Positions 1 through 7,609 of a stretch of DNA of 28,459 bases are shown piece after piece. Under the pieces are notes generated by a model, which saw only the letters and a program-made list of their open reading frames with translations, was not told the DNA's origin and made no database searches. The translations under genes and the position numbers were made by a program. Numbering within the stretch: the first letter of the stretch is position 1; every line of letters begins with the position of its first letter. Source of the stretch: SbD1 sp049300095 (lineage in GTDB: Bacteria; Desulfobacterota; Syntrophobacteria; Syntrophobacterales; Syntrophobacteraceae); the NCBI GenBank assembly GCA_049300095.1, contig JBAQYM010000012.1, positions 1 to 28,459 of the forward strand, in the 5' to 3' direction.

Positions 1-8
1 CTTCTTTC

Positions 9-125
9 CTGGCCGGAGTCCCCTGGAACAGGTGGCCGCCTTCAGCGAAATCGGTGGCCGGATTCAACCGGAATCAGTGGCCGCTTTCCACCGGATTAGG
101 TGGTCGGAATCGTCGGAATACGCAG
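9..125. repeat. Tandem 22-23 bp repeats, probable terminal region of an IS21-family element
   Basis: Degenerate units begin with GGTGGCCG and end with CGGAAT or a variant: 31-52, 53-75, 76-98 and a last unit 99-125 ending CGGAATACGCAG; a weaker unit lies at 9-30. Multiple short repeats at the ends are a known property of IS21-family elements, and arrays of this GTGGCCG...CGGAATACGCA type are, from memory, typical of IS21 copies in deltaproteobacteria. The transposase genes would lie left of the window. The family assignment is recall-based; the repeat itself is directly visible. Confidence 0.55.
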
Positions 126-691
126 TCAAGGGGGCAGGCTTTCTGAAAGCCTTTAAGAAAGCCTTCGCGAAGGGTTCCCGAAATCAGGAACAGGAACAGG
201 AACATATCTCCCCCATAGTCCCCCAGAGGGGGAATGGGCGCGCCGAAAATTCCAGTGCCAAGCGCAAGTCATCGAGAAAGGAGAGCAATACCTACGAGAG
301 CGACGCTTTCCGCCGGTTCTTCACAGTCTACCCAAAAAAACAGAACAAGCCAGCCGCACTGAAGGCATGGAACAAGCTCTCCCCTGATGAAGCCCTTGCG
401 GAGATGATAATCCAGGCCGTAATCGCCCGAGCCGCAAGTCATGAGTGGCGCAAGGAAAAAGGACAGTACCTCCCCCTGCCTTCGAGCTTTTTGAATGGCC
501 GGCTTCCACCGCGGCGTCCTATCCAAGGTCTTCGTGGAGTCCAACACTATTGGTCCGCAGGACTCGATTTTTCCGCGGTTCCCCTCATGACGAAACCCGA
601 CGGGACAAGTCGTTTAAACCCAGCTAGGGCGCTGGATTCTCTCCTAAGATCATTGATGCCGGCTCGCGTTTCCAGTATACTCCTTATGTAA
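125..691 (+). pseudogene. Remnant of a phage-type replication protein (O/DnaT-like C-terminal region)
   Basis: The frame that emerges from the repeat array encodes a charged Gln/Glu linker followed by FFTVYPKKQNKPAALKAWNK, then a stretch ending WRKEKGQYLPLPSSFLNGR (about nucleotides 310-515). This matches the C-terminal region seen in many phage and prophage replication proteins (pattern YPKK..K..A.KAW..L, then W.....Y.P.P..WLNG). The usual N-terminal helix-turn-helix part is absent because the repeat array interrupts the frame. The usual RRWED-type ending after LNGR is also lost; the frame runs on to 691 with no recognisable sequence. I read it as a gene truncated by insertion and decayed at its 3' end. 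No start codon or ribosome site of its own was found. Confidence 0.5.
653..681 (+). promoter_or_regulatory. Sigma-70 type promoter for the DUF6788 gene
   Basis: TTGATG (653-658) and TATACT (676-681) are separated by exactly 17 bp and lie 31 bp upstream of the ATG at 713. The predicted start is near 688, giving a leader of about 25 nt that contains the ribosome site GGGAG. Confidence 0.6.
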
Positions 692-712
692 CATTCCAGG
701 GAGAACATCAGC

Positions 713-1168
713 ATGGACATGCTACATAAGAAAAGAGCCGAATCCGGTCGAATGAGCCTCGATGATCCGCACCGGCTGGGACCGTACGCCGTCGATCTCG
801 ATCATGACGAGAGCGCTGAGGACGCGGACGGCATCGAGCAGATTCCCGTCGGGCCCGGTCGGGAGATCATGGAGGCCGGCCGCCGGGGCGCCAGGTGCTA
901 CCGGCTCGAAAAGACCAGGTGCGGGAAAAAGGGCTGCCGGTGTGCCCGGGGAGAGCTCCATGGCCCCTACTGGTACGCCTACTACAGGGAAAACGGGCGG
1001 ATGCGGTGCGAATACCTGGGTAAGAGTCTGCCTGAGCACGTGAGCCTTGAAAACCGTGCCCGGAAGGCCCGCAAGAGTGCCGGAGCCGAATGCGGGAGGG
1101 CCGCCAGGATAGTCGCCGAAGTAAAGGATACACTCAAGAAGCTCGCGCGTTTTGACGGCATCTCATAG
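713..1168 (+). CDS. DUF6788-domain protein
   Basis: A 151-residue soluble protein. Its centre (about residues 62-108) carries YRLEKTRCGKKGCRCARGE followed by LHGPYWYAYYRENGRMR and YLGKSLPE. The paired CGKKGCRCA cysteines followed by HGPYWY are the signature I associate with the DUF6788 family, whose function is unknown; the cysteines could bind metal and the basic surface could bind nucleic acid, but that is inference. A GGGAG site lies about 10 nt upstream of ATG 713, and a second in-frame ATG occurs at 719. The C-terminal 40 residues are basic and helical. It lies next to a transposon end, and members of this family often occur in mobile or repeat-rich DNA, so it may be part of that accessory segment rather than of the signalling cluster downstream. 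Confidence 0.75.
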   Translation: MDMLHKKRAESGRMSLDDPHRLGPYAVDLDHDESAEDADGIEQIPVGPGREIMEAGRRGARCYRLEKTRCGKKGCRCARGELHGPYWYAYYRENGRMRCEYLGKSLPEHVSLENRARKARKSAGAECGRAARIVAEVKDTLKKLARFDGIS

Positions 1169-1235
1169 CCGGAGAAACCGTCATGGATGGGTCGCCAAGA
1201 GCCACTGGACGCTTTAAGGGAAAGGAGCATCCAAC

Positions 1236-1730
1236 ATGACTCTTCAAAGTAAGCCACGGCTGTTGATCATGATGGCGGACGACGATGAGGACGACTGCCT
1301 GCTCGTTCGGGATGCCCTGAGGGAGTGGAATCCGGCATCGGACATCCGTTTTGTAAGTGACGGTCAGGCGCTCATGGATTATCTTCACTCCTGTGAGGCA
1401 AGCTGCGGGAAATCGGAGAAGCCATGCCCGGACCTCATCCTCCTTGACCTCAATATGCCCCAAAAAAGCGGTCGCGAAGCGTTGCTGGAGATAAAGGCCG
1501 ATACCCGCCTCAAATCCATCCCCGTCGTCATCCTGTCGACTTCGTGCGATCAAAGGGACATCAATTTCTGCCACAGACACGGCGCCAATTCGTTCATTTC
1601 CAAATCTTCGGATTATAAAGACATCATTGCGAAGATGAGAGCGCTTGGCGTCTACTGGTTCAGTGCGGTCTCCCTGCCCGTTGTCGACCTTCTCCCGGAT
1701 GCGCGGCTGCCGGCTGAGAGAAAGGTTTGA
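1236..1730 (+). CDS. Stand-alone response regulator receiver (Rcp1-like)
   Basis: A 164-residue CheY-like protein with no output domain. Visible signature residues are the acidic cluster DDDEDD (15-20), phospho-acceptor Asp71 in LILLDLNMP, the Ser/Thr position in VILSTS (101-103) and Lys123 in FISKSS. The insertion between beta-2 and beta-3 (residues 51-63, two Cys) and the LDLNMPQKSGREAL motif are typical of Rcp1-type receivers that pair with phytochrome-like kinases. AAAGGAG (1221-1227) lies 8 nt before the ATG. The last 25 or so residues are an unusual tail beyond the receiver fold. It is the first of three consecutive + strand signalling genes (receiver, CheB-CheR fusion, PAS kinase). The kinase at 4948-6354 has the H-box type that commonly phosphorylates such receivers, so it is the likely partner; that pairing is inferred from position. 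Confidence 0.93.
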   Translation: MTLQSKPRLLIMMADDDEDDCLLVRDALREWNPASDIRFVSDGQALMDYLHSCEASCGKSEKPCPDLILLDLNMPQKSGREALLEIKADTRLKSIPVVILSTSCDQRDINFCHRHGANSFISKSSDYKDIIAKMRALGVYWFSAVSLPVVDLLPDARLPAERKV

Positions 1731-1893
1731 GCTTCGATACTCATCGTGGAGGCCCCGGCTTTAACACGGAAGGCGCTTCTATGAAAGATCCACCCGGAGG
1801 CTAACCTCGTCCCGTTTGCGATTTGTTCGAGCGAGCTTGCCGATTTGAAGATCGCAAGACCTCAAGGCCCCACCACGCCGCAGGAAGGAAGCC

Positions 1894-4893
1894 ATGAAAC
1901 GACAGAATTCGAAAAAAGAGGGACCCTCCGAGGGCGAAGGCGCACAGGGTGCATTTCCCGTTGTGGCCATGGGGGCTTCTGCCGGCGGCCTCGAGGCCCT
2001 GCAGGAGTTCTTCGACCATATGGACTCCGATGCGGGCATGGCCTTTGTGGTCATCCAGCATGTGAGCGCGCAGGGGAAGAGCATGCTGGGCTCTCTTCTC
2101 GAGAAGCACACGCAAATGGAAGTGGTGGATGCGCAAGACCGGATGCGGGTCGAGCCCAACCGCGTCTACCTCAACCCGCCGGGCAGCGATGTTTCCCTCT
2201 TTAACGGCGAGATCCTTTTGAGCGAGCCGGAAAAGGGACGCGGGGCCAGGTATCCCATCGATCACTTCTTTCGCTCCCTTGCCCTGGACCTGGGGCACAA
2301 ATCCGTTTGCGTGGTCTTCTCCGGAACGGGCAACGACGGGACCCTCGGCCTGCGGGCCATAAAGGAAGCCGGCGGTCTCACCATCGTTCAGGACCCCGAG
2401 CAGGCGAAATTTGACGGTATGCCGCGAAGCGCCATCGAAACCGGTCTCGTCGACCTGGTGCTTCGGGTCGAAGATATGCCCAGAGATCTCACGGCCTATG
2501 TGGGCCAAGCCTATTTCAAGGCCCCGCAAGAAAGCGAAACCGAAGAGAAGCTTTTCCTCGATCACGTGCAGAAAGTCCTCCTCCTGCTCCGCTCCACGAC
2601 GGGAAGGGATTTTACCCACTACAAGCAAAACACCATCCGCCGGAGGATCAAGCGGCGCATGGCCATCCACAAGATAGAAGACATAAGGGATTACTACCGC
2701 TATCTTCGGGAGAATCCGGGCGAGGTCAACCGGCTCTTTAAAGAGCTGCTCATCCTGGTCACGAAGTTCTTTCGAGACCCCAGGGCCTTTGAGGTGCTCT
2801 CGGAAAAGATCATCCCCGAAATTCTTCTCGGCAGGCGGGATGATGAGCCCGTGCGGGTGTGGGTCCCGGCCTGTGCTACCGGGGAGGAGGTCGTATCGAT
2901 TGCCATTCTTTTTGAAGAAGCCATGGAGAGCTTGAACCGGCGCATGCCTCTCCAGGTCTTTGCAACCGACCTGGACCCCGAAGCGGTCCAGCGCGCCAGG
3001 ACCTGCGAATACCCGGAGACCATCGAGGCGGATGTATCGAAAGAGCGGCTCAAGCGCTTCTTTATCAAGAACAATCACTCCTATAGGCTCAAAACTGAAA
3101 TACGAGATCGCCTGGTCTTTGCCGTCCAGGACCTGGTGGCCGATCCCCCGTTTTCGAAGCTCGATCTCATAAGCTGTAGAAATGTCCTCATCTACATGGA
3201 CAACACCCTGCAGAAAAAAGTGCTGGGCCTCTTTCACTATACCCTCAATCAGAACGGATACCTCATGCTCGGCACCTCGGAGACCATCGGGGAGTCTTCC
3301 GATCTTTTCTCCGCGGTCGATATCAAGTCGAAGCTCTTCAAAGCAAAGAAGGTGCTCTCACCCAGACCGATGCCCGAGCTGCCGCCCCAGGCCGGCCAAG
3401 GAGGGCGCGGCAAGGGCGTGGCCTCCCGCCGGAGCGCCCGGGAGATCGTGGAAAAGATCGTCCTCGATGAGTATTCACCCGCCTGCGTCCTTGTAAACGA
3501 AAAGCTCGATGTTCTCTACTACCAGGGACTTACCCGAAGGTACCTTTGGGCCCCGAAAGGGGAGCCGAGCTTCAACCTTCTGAGGATGGCCCCGGACGGG
3601 CTTCGCGACCGGCTGCCGCTGGCGCTCCAGAAAGTGATCCGGGACGGTGAGCCCGTCACCCTGAAGAAGGTCGAGATCAAGGAAAATGATGAGTCGAGAC
3701 ATGTCGATGTGACCATCCGGTCTATTGAGAGGACGCCGAGCGCACAGGTCCTGCTGCTCGTCGTTTTTACCGAGACCGTTCCTTCGGGATTGCCGAAGCC
3801 GGTCCGGAAGAAACGCGGACCGGCCGGGGAAACCGATCCCCGCGCCGCGGGCCTCGAGCAGGAACTGCAGACCACCAGAGAAAATCTTCAGGCAACCATC
3901 GAAGAGCTCGAAGCGTCCAACGAGGAGCTCAAATCGACCAATGAGGAGCTCCAGTCCGCCAACGAGGAGCTGCAGAGCATGAACGAGGAGGTGGAAACCT
4001 CCAAGGAAGAGCTCCAGTCGGTAAACGAGGAACTCACTACCGTGAACTCCGAGCTTCAGGCCAAGGTGGACGAACTCATGGCGGTGAGCAACGATGTGGA
4101 CAATCTCCTTGCCAGCACGGAGATCGGCACCATCTTTCTCGATAACGGCCTTGCCATCAAGCGCTTCACGCCTTCCATGACAAGGCTCTTTAGTCTCATC
4201 CCGTCCGATGTCGGCCGCTCTATCCGGGATATTACCTCGAAGATCAACTGCGAGAATCTCTTTGCCGATGCCCAGGCGGTAATCGGGACCCTTCAGGCCA
4301 AAGGGAGCGAAGTCCAGACCCGGGACGGCAAGTGGTTTTCCGTTCGCATCCTTCCCTACCGCACCAAAGAAAACGTCATCGACGGGGTTGTCATCACTTT
4401 TACCGATATCACCCGGATGAGGTTTGCCGAGGAGTCCATGCGGGAAGCCAGGCTCTACGCCGAGGGCATTGTTGAAACGGTGCGCGAGCCCCTCGTCGCC
4501 CTGGATGCGGATCTCAGGGTGGCATCGGCCAACAGGGCGTTCTATCGCACCTTCGAGGTTTCGCGCGAAGAGACGGCGGGAAAGCGCATCTTCGAGCTGG
4601 GAAACGGCCAGTGGGACATTCCCGTGCTTCGAGGGCTCCTGGAGCGCATCATTGCCGAAAACGCCTCCTTTGAAGACTTCGAGGTCGGGCATGACTTCCC
4701 CTCGATCGGCCAAAAGAGGATGCTGCTCAATGCGCGGCGGATCGAGCGCGGGGAGGGTAGGCCGTATCTCGTGCTTCTGGCCCTTGAAGACATCACCCGG
4801 CAGGATCGAAGAGAGGCCGAGCTTAAAAGGGCCGTGGAAGAGCTTAAGGGCCGGCTTGAAGCAATGGAAGCCGAGCGGGCGAAAGTAACCTGA
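1894..4893 (+). CDS. CheB-CheR fusion with coiled coil and two PAS domains
   Basis: A 999-residue cytoplasmic protein. Residues 20-200 are a CheB methylesterase without its receiver: Ser29 in GASAGG, His56 in VIQHVS and Asp148 in GTGNDGT form the expected triad. Residues 215-485 are a CheR methyltransferase: the N-terminal helical domain includes RDFTHYKQNTIRRRIKRRM, the SAM site is VPACATGEEVVSIAI with Asp359/Asp361, and SCRNVLIYM follows. Residues 650-730 are a long coiled coil of repeated NEEL units. PAS domains follow at about 736-840 and 858-970, and the protein ends soon after without a kinase core, whereas some relatives continue into HisKA/HATPase. AGGAAGG lies 5 nt before the ATG. 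No mcp, cheA or cheW is in view, so a role in classical chemotaxis is not supported; fusions of this kind are usually treated as sensory signalling proteins of unclear substrate. The downstream kinase starts 54 nt after its stop, suggesting co-transcription. Confidence 0.96.
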   Translation: MKRQNSKKEGPSEGEGAQGAFPVVAMGASAGGLEALQEFFDHMDSDAGMAFVVIQHVSAQGKSMLGSLLEKHTQMEVVDAQDRMRVEPNRVYLNPPGSDVSLFNGEILLSEPEKGRGARYPIDHFFRSLALDLGHKSVCVVFSGTGNDGTLGLRAIKEAGGLTIVQDPEQAKFDGMPRSAIETGLVDLVLRVEDMPRDLTAYVGQAYFKAPQESETEEKLFLDHVQKVLLLLRSTTGRDFTHYKQNTIRRRIKRRMAIHKIEDIRDYYRYLRENPGEVNRLFKELLILVTKFFRDPRAFEVLSEKIIPEILLGRRDDEPVRVWVPACATGEEVVSIAILFEEAMESLNRRMPLQVFATDLDPEAVQRARTCEYPETIEADVSKERLKRFFIKNNHSYRLKTEIRDRLVFAVQDLVADPPFSKLDLISCRNVLIYMDNTLQKKVLGLFHYTLNQNGYLMLGTSETIGESSDLFSAVDIKSKLFKAKKVLSPRPMPELPPQAGQGGRGKGVASRRSAREIVEKIVLDEYSPACVLVNEKLDVLYYQGLTRRYLWAPKGEPSFNLLRMAPDGLRDRLPLALQKVIRDGEPVTLKKVEIKENDESRHVDVTIRSIERTPSAQVLLLVVFTETVPSGLPKPVRKKRGPAGETDPRAAGLEQELQTTRENLQATIEELEASNEELKSTNEELQSANEELQSMNEEVETSKEELQSVNEELTTVNSELQAKVDELMAVSNDVDNLLASTEIGTIFLDNGLAIKRFTPSMTRLFSLIPSDVGRSIRDITSKINCENLFADAQAVIGTLQAKGSEVQTRDGKWFSVRILPYRTKENVIDGVVITFTDITRMRFAEESMREARLYAEGIVETVREPLVALDADLRVASANRAFYRTFEVSREETAGKRIFELGNGQWDIPVLRGLLERIIAENASFEDFEVGHDFPSIGQKRMLLNARRIERGEGRPYLVLLALEDITRQDRREAELKRAVEELKGRLEAMEAERAKVT

Positions 4894-4947
4894 CCCGCGG
4901 GACAGAGGGTCCGTATTGATGAAAGGCGAAGCGAGGGAGTTTCACTC

Positions 4948-6354
4948 ATGAAGCGGAAGACACCCACCGGAGACGATCTTCGAAGCAGGGCCGAAGAGGC
5001 ATTGAGGTCGGGGGAAGACCCCATCATCGAGTGCTCCCTTGAGGATATGCGCCGGTTGATCCACGAGCTTCGAATCCACCAGGTTGAACTCGAGATCCAA
5101 AACGAAGAGCTTCGCAGCGCGCATGCACTGCTCGAAGAATCCCGCATGCGCTATGCGGACCTCTACGACTTCGCTCCCGTAGGCTATTTTGCTTTCGACG
5201 AGCGGGGCCGGATCATCGAGGTGAACCTTACCGGAGCAAAGCAACTGGGTATCGAGAGGCGCAATCTCATCAACATGCCCTTTGCGGTCATGGTGATCGA
5301 GGGCGACAGGAAGGAATTTCACTCGCACTTAAAAAGGGTTTTCGACACCCGTGAGGCCGACACCCGCGAAGTCGGGCTGAAGGTGAAAGATGGCGGCGAG
5401 ATCTATGCCCGCCTCGACAGCATATTCATGGAGAGCGCGGACGGCACTGTCTCGTGCAGGACCTCCGCAACGGACATCTCAGAGAAAAAGCGCGCCGAAG
5501 AGGTGCTTAGAAAGGCTCACGGCGAACTGGAAAGGCGGGTCGAGGAGCGCACAACGGAGCTGGCCTCCGAAGTCGTGGAGCGAAGGCGCGCGGAAGAGGA
5601 GACGAGGGGTTATGCCGATGAGCTCGAGCGCAGCAACAAGGAGCTCCAGGAGTTCGCCTTCGTTGCTTCCCATGATTTGCAGGAGCCGCTTCGTAAGGTC
5701 CAGGCCTTCGGCAGCCGTTTGGTGGAAAGACACGGCGCGTGCCTTGACGGGGAAGGGCGAGACTTCCTCAAGCGCATGACCGGTGCGGCAAAGCGCATGT
5801 CCGAGATGATCCAGGCTCTGCTCGACTACTCCCAGGTGGTGACAAGAGCTGAGGGTGTTCGGTGTGTCGATCTCACCCTGCTGGTTCAGGAAGTGGTGAG
5901 CGATCTTGAAATGGCGATCGAAAAGAGCGGCGGGCGAGTCGACGTGGGGGACCTTCCGGAGATCGAGGCTGACCGAATTCAGATGCGGCAGCTTTTCCAA
6001 AACCTCATCGGCAATTCACTCAAGTTCCGCGGCCAGGAGGCCCCGCTGGTCCATATCCGGGCTGAACTCACCACCAACACGGAAGCTGCCGGAGGGACGG
6101 GAGCGGCCCTATGCCGCATCTTCGTTGAGGATAACGGCATCGGTTTTGACGAAAAGTATCTCGACCGGGTATTTTCCCTTTTTCAGCGACTGCACGGCCG
6201 AAGCGCGTTCGAGGGATCGGGCATGGGACTGGCCATCTGCCGCAAAATCGCCGAACGCCACGGCGGGAGTATTACGGCGAGAAGCAGGGAGGGAGCGGGA
6301 TCGATATTTATGATCACCCTACCTGTCAATCAGTCCAGGCCTGCGACATCCTAA
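4948..6354 (+). CDS. Soluble PAS-domain sensor histidine kinase
   Basis: A 468-residue kinase without membrane segments. Order: N-terminal helix and coiled coil (1-65, containing IHELRIHQVELEIQNEEL), PAS domain (about 67-178), linker coiled coil (180-232), HisKA with His242 in FVASHDLQEPLRKV, and HATPase_c with N-box QNLIGNSLKF (351-360), G1 DNGIGF (395-400) and G2 GSGMGLAI (423-430). The SHDLQEPLRKV box is the phytochrome-kinase type. GAGGGAG lies about 9 nt before the ATG at 4948. It follows the CheB-CheR fusion by 54 nt and the Rcp1-like receiver is two genes upstream, so the three probably form one signalling unit. The ligand or signal cannot be read from the sequence; no heme-binding or flavin-binding residue pattern is obvious in the PAS domain. 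Confidence 0.96.
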   Translation: MKRKTPTGDDLRSRAEEALRSGEDPIIECSLEDMRRLIHELRIHQVELEIQNEELRSAHALLEESRMRYADLYDFAPVGYFAFDERGRIIEVNLTGAKQLGIERRNLINMPFAVMVIEGDRKEFHSHLKRVFDTREADTREVGLKVKDGGEIYARLDSIFMESADGTVSCRTSATDISEKKRAEEVLRKAHGELERRVEERTTELASEVVERRRAEEETRGYADELERSNKELQEFAFVASHDLQEPLRKVQAFGSRLVERHGACLDGEGRDFLKRMTGAAKRMSEMIQALLDYSQVVTRAEGVRCVDLTLLVQEVVSDLEMAIEKSGGRVDVGDLPEIEADRIQMRQLFQNLIGNSLKFRGQEAPLVHIRAELTTNTEAAGGTGAALCRIFVEDNGIGFDEKYLDRVFSLFQRLHGRSAFEGSGMGLAICRKIAERHGGSITARSREGAGSIFMITLPVNQSRPATS

Positions 6355-6475
6355 GAAAACGATCCAAAGCCGGCACCCCCTTCGTCTTTGCCTGCCGCGT
6401 GCGTTATAGCCCGGGCCTGAGAGTCAGCTCCATTTGTCGCCATTCACATTCCGCAGAGCCTGCAAAATCCTGTTG

Positions 6476-6529
6476 TTGGACAATCCGAAACGAATGCTTA
6501 TCCTATGCGGATGTCGGATAATAGTTATC
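6476..6529 (+). promoter_or_regulatory. Sigma-70 type promoter with adjacent palindrome
   Basis: TTGGAC (6476-6481) and TATCCT (6499-6504) are spaced 17 bp. Just downstream, GATAATAGTTATC (6517-6529) is an inverted repeat of two 5-bp arms around 3 bp, overlapping the expected start of transcription, where an operator would sit. They precede the small gene at 6589. The rest of 6355-6588 shows nothing else recognisable. Confidence 0.45.
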
Positions 6530-6588
6530 GGTCATGATACAAGAGTTCAAAATAACTTAATATATTGTCAGAACAAGGATTCATCACC

Positions 6589-6816
6589 ATGGAATTCAAT
6601 ATCACGGAACTTAGAAAACAGCGAAGACCTTTATGGATGAGCAATGTGGACGCAGACGACTATTCGGGCTTTCTGGGCGGTGGCGGAGATATCTATTCCG
6701 ACAGGCTTCCCCCGGCGTGGGAAAGACGCTCGGGTATGGAGTTTTCCGAGGAAGAATTGCAGGAAATAACGGCCGGCGGCCTCATTCTTTCGGCAGACGG
6801 TGAAGCTGCCGTATAG
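6589..6816 (+). CDS. Small acidic hypothetical protein
   Basis: A 75-residue protein starting MEFNITELRKQRRPLWMSN. AAGGA (6575-6579) lies 9 nt before ATG 6589, which is preferred over an in-frame TTG at 6565. The protein has no signal peptide or membrane segment. It contains a Gly run (about residues 27-31), the segment DRLPPAWERRSGMEFSEEEL and an acidic C-terminus. I do not recognise a family. It is a single gene between a candidate sigma-70 promoter upstream and a terminator-like hairpin at 6874-6894, so it looks monocistronic. Coding status rests on ribosome-site spacing and promoter/terminator context only. Confidence 0.55.
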   Translation: MEFNITELRKQRRPLWMSNVDADDYSGFLGGGGDIYSDRLPPAWERRSGMEFSEEELQEITAGGLILSADGEAAV

Positions 6817-6873
6817 CATGTATCCAATGAGACGGTTTCCCCACAACCTTCTCGTCACGAGAACCGATGGATA

Positions 6874-6894
6874 GGCGGGCGCTTGATACCCGCC
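6874..6894 (+). terminator. Rho-independent-like terminator
   Basis: GGCGGG (6874-6879) pairs with CCCGCC (6889-6894) around a 9-nt loop, followed by CTTTCATTGTTT, a T-rich but imperfect tail. It is placed to end transcription of the gene at 6589-6816. Confidence 0.5.
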
Positions 6895-6924
6895 CTTTCA
6901 TTGTTTCCTCTTGCCCTAAGTGTC

Positions 6925-6984
6925 TATACACACCAGCTAAAATCGAACCGCCACGGTTTTTGACCCACCGGGCATAGAGCTTGC
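6925..6984 (+). promoter_or_regulatory. Sigma-54 promoter P1 with upstream TATACA element
   Basis: CGGGCATAGAGCTTGCC places GG at 6971-6972 and GC at 6983-6984 with the obligatory 10 bp between them, and resembles the consensus TGGCACN5TTGC at most positions. TATACACACCAGCTAAAA begins at 6925, exactly 46 bp before the GG, as in the promoters at 9669-9728 and 11256-11315. The expected start is near 6996, giving an 89-nt leader to ATG 7085. Unlike the other promoters it has no visible GTTGCATGCAAC-type enhancer about 107 bp upstream. Confidence 0.7.
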
Positions 6985-7084
6985 CTAATAATGCGGAATG
7001 CTTCTATGTTGGACAGAAATATCCGGGTGCGTGAGATGTTAACCTTGCACGATGTCTTATCTTGGTAAAAAGGAGGAACTGCCC

Positions 7085-7336
7085 ATGGTAGATCCAAAAG
7101 CCTTAGATTCCAAACTTCGGGAAATGTACCCTGAGATCGTAAAGCATGGTCTTTCACTGTCATTAAGTTTTGACCGTGAGAAAGATGCCTGGATCGTCAA
7201 GTTGGTTAAAGGAAAGCACGAATTGACGACTCACCTCGAGAAGAAAGATGCGGATGCCTGCTTCGAGGGGGTTCAGTGCATCTATTTGGGAGTTCAAATA
7301 TCGCAATTTCTGGAGAACTTTGAATCCGCCGAATAG
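7085..7336 (+). CDS. Small hypothetical protein under a sigma-54 promoter
   Basis: An 83-residue soluble protein, MVDPKALDSKLREMYPEIVK onward, with about equal numbers of acidic and basic residues and a single cluster of two Cys (DACFEGVQCIYLG). The start at 7085 is chosen because AAGGAGG (7070-7076) lies 8 nt upstream; an in-frame ATG at 7052 would extend it by 11 residues but lacks a ribosome site and is less likely. The predicted fold is mixed: helix, then beta strands (SLSLSFDREKDAWIVKLVKG), then a C-terminal helix. I do not recognise a named family. The sigma-54 promoter P1 and the shared TATACA element tie it to the lipoprotein and DUF3309 genes, suggesting a stress role. The thioredoxin reductase gene begins 273 nt downstream, beyond a strong hairpin. 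Confidence 0.75.
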   Translation: MVDPKALDSKLREMYPEIVKHGLSLSLSFDREKDAWIVKLVKGKHELTTHLEKKDADACFEGVQCIYLGVQISQFLENFESAE

Positions 7337-7440
7337 GCCTCTTTGTTTGCGACGCTTTGCCGGATCACTTATCTTGGATGAGATGAGGATTCGTCTTGCC
7401 TTTTCTCTTTTTGAACCATCTCAACCTTTCTTCCGCTTTC

Positions 7441-7484
7441 AGGATTCCTCTGCGAGCCCCGTGCAAGTCACGCAGAGGAATTCT
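7441..7484 (+). terminator. Strong hairpin between the 83-aa gene and trxB (terminator or leader structure)
   Basis: ATTCCTCTGCG (7444-7454) pairs perfectly with CGCAGAGGAAT (7471-7481), and the stem extends three more pairs (one G-T) to 7441/7484; the loop is 16 nt. There is no clean T-run after it (TTGCTTCCC), so factor-independent termination is uncertain. The remainder of 7337-7609 shows no gene. Confidence 0.4.
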
Positions 7485-7609
7485 TGCTTCCCATTCGGGA
7501 CGTCTCCGCCAAGAGAAATCAGAGCCGGACTTGCAGCCGGTGGATGCCGGATAGTCATTACTAAAAAGGCTTTGCCAAAGCGGATTATTGCTGTGGAGGG
7601 GACTACGAA

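Noticed and set aside
1801..3237. 478-codon open frame on - opposite the CheB-CheR gene
   Set aside because: It is fully antisense to a protein with intact catalytic motifs, lacks a ribosome site and shows no recognisable domain; long antisense frames are expected in GC-rich coding DNA.
3475..4713. 412-codon open frame on - opposite the PAS/coiled-coil half of the fusion
   Set aside because: Antisense shadow; its repetitive FHLLVHALQLLVGGLELLIG segment is just the complement of the NEEL repeats.
6434..6640. 68-codon open frame on + before the 6589 gene
   Set aside because: It covers the promoter and palindrome region, has no ribosome site and overlaps the better-supported frame starting at 6589.
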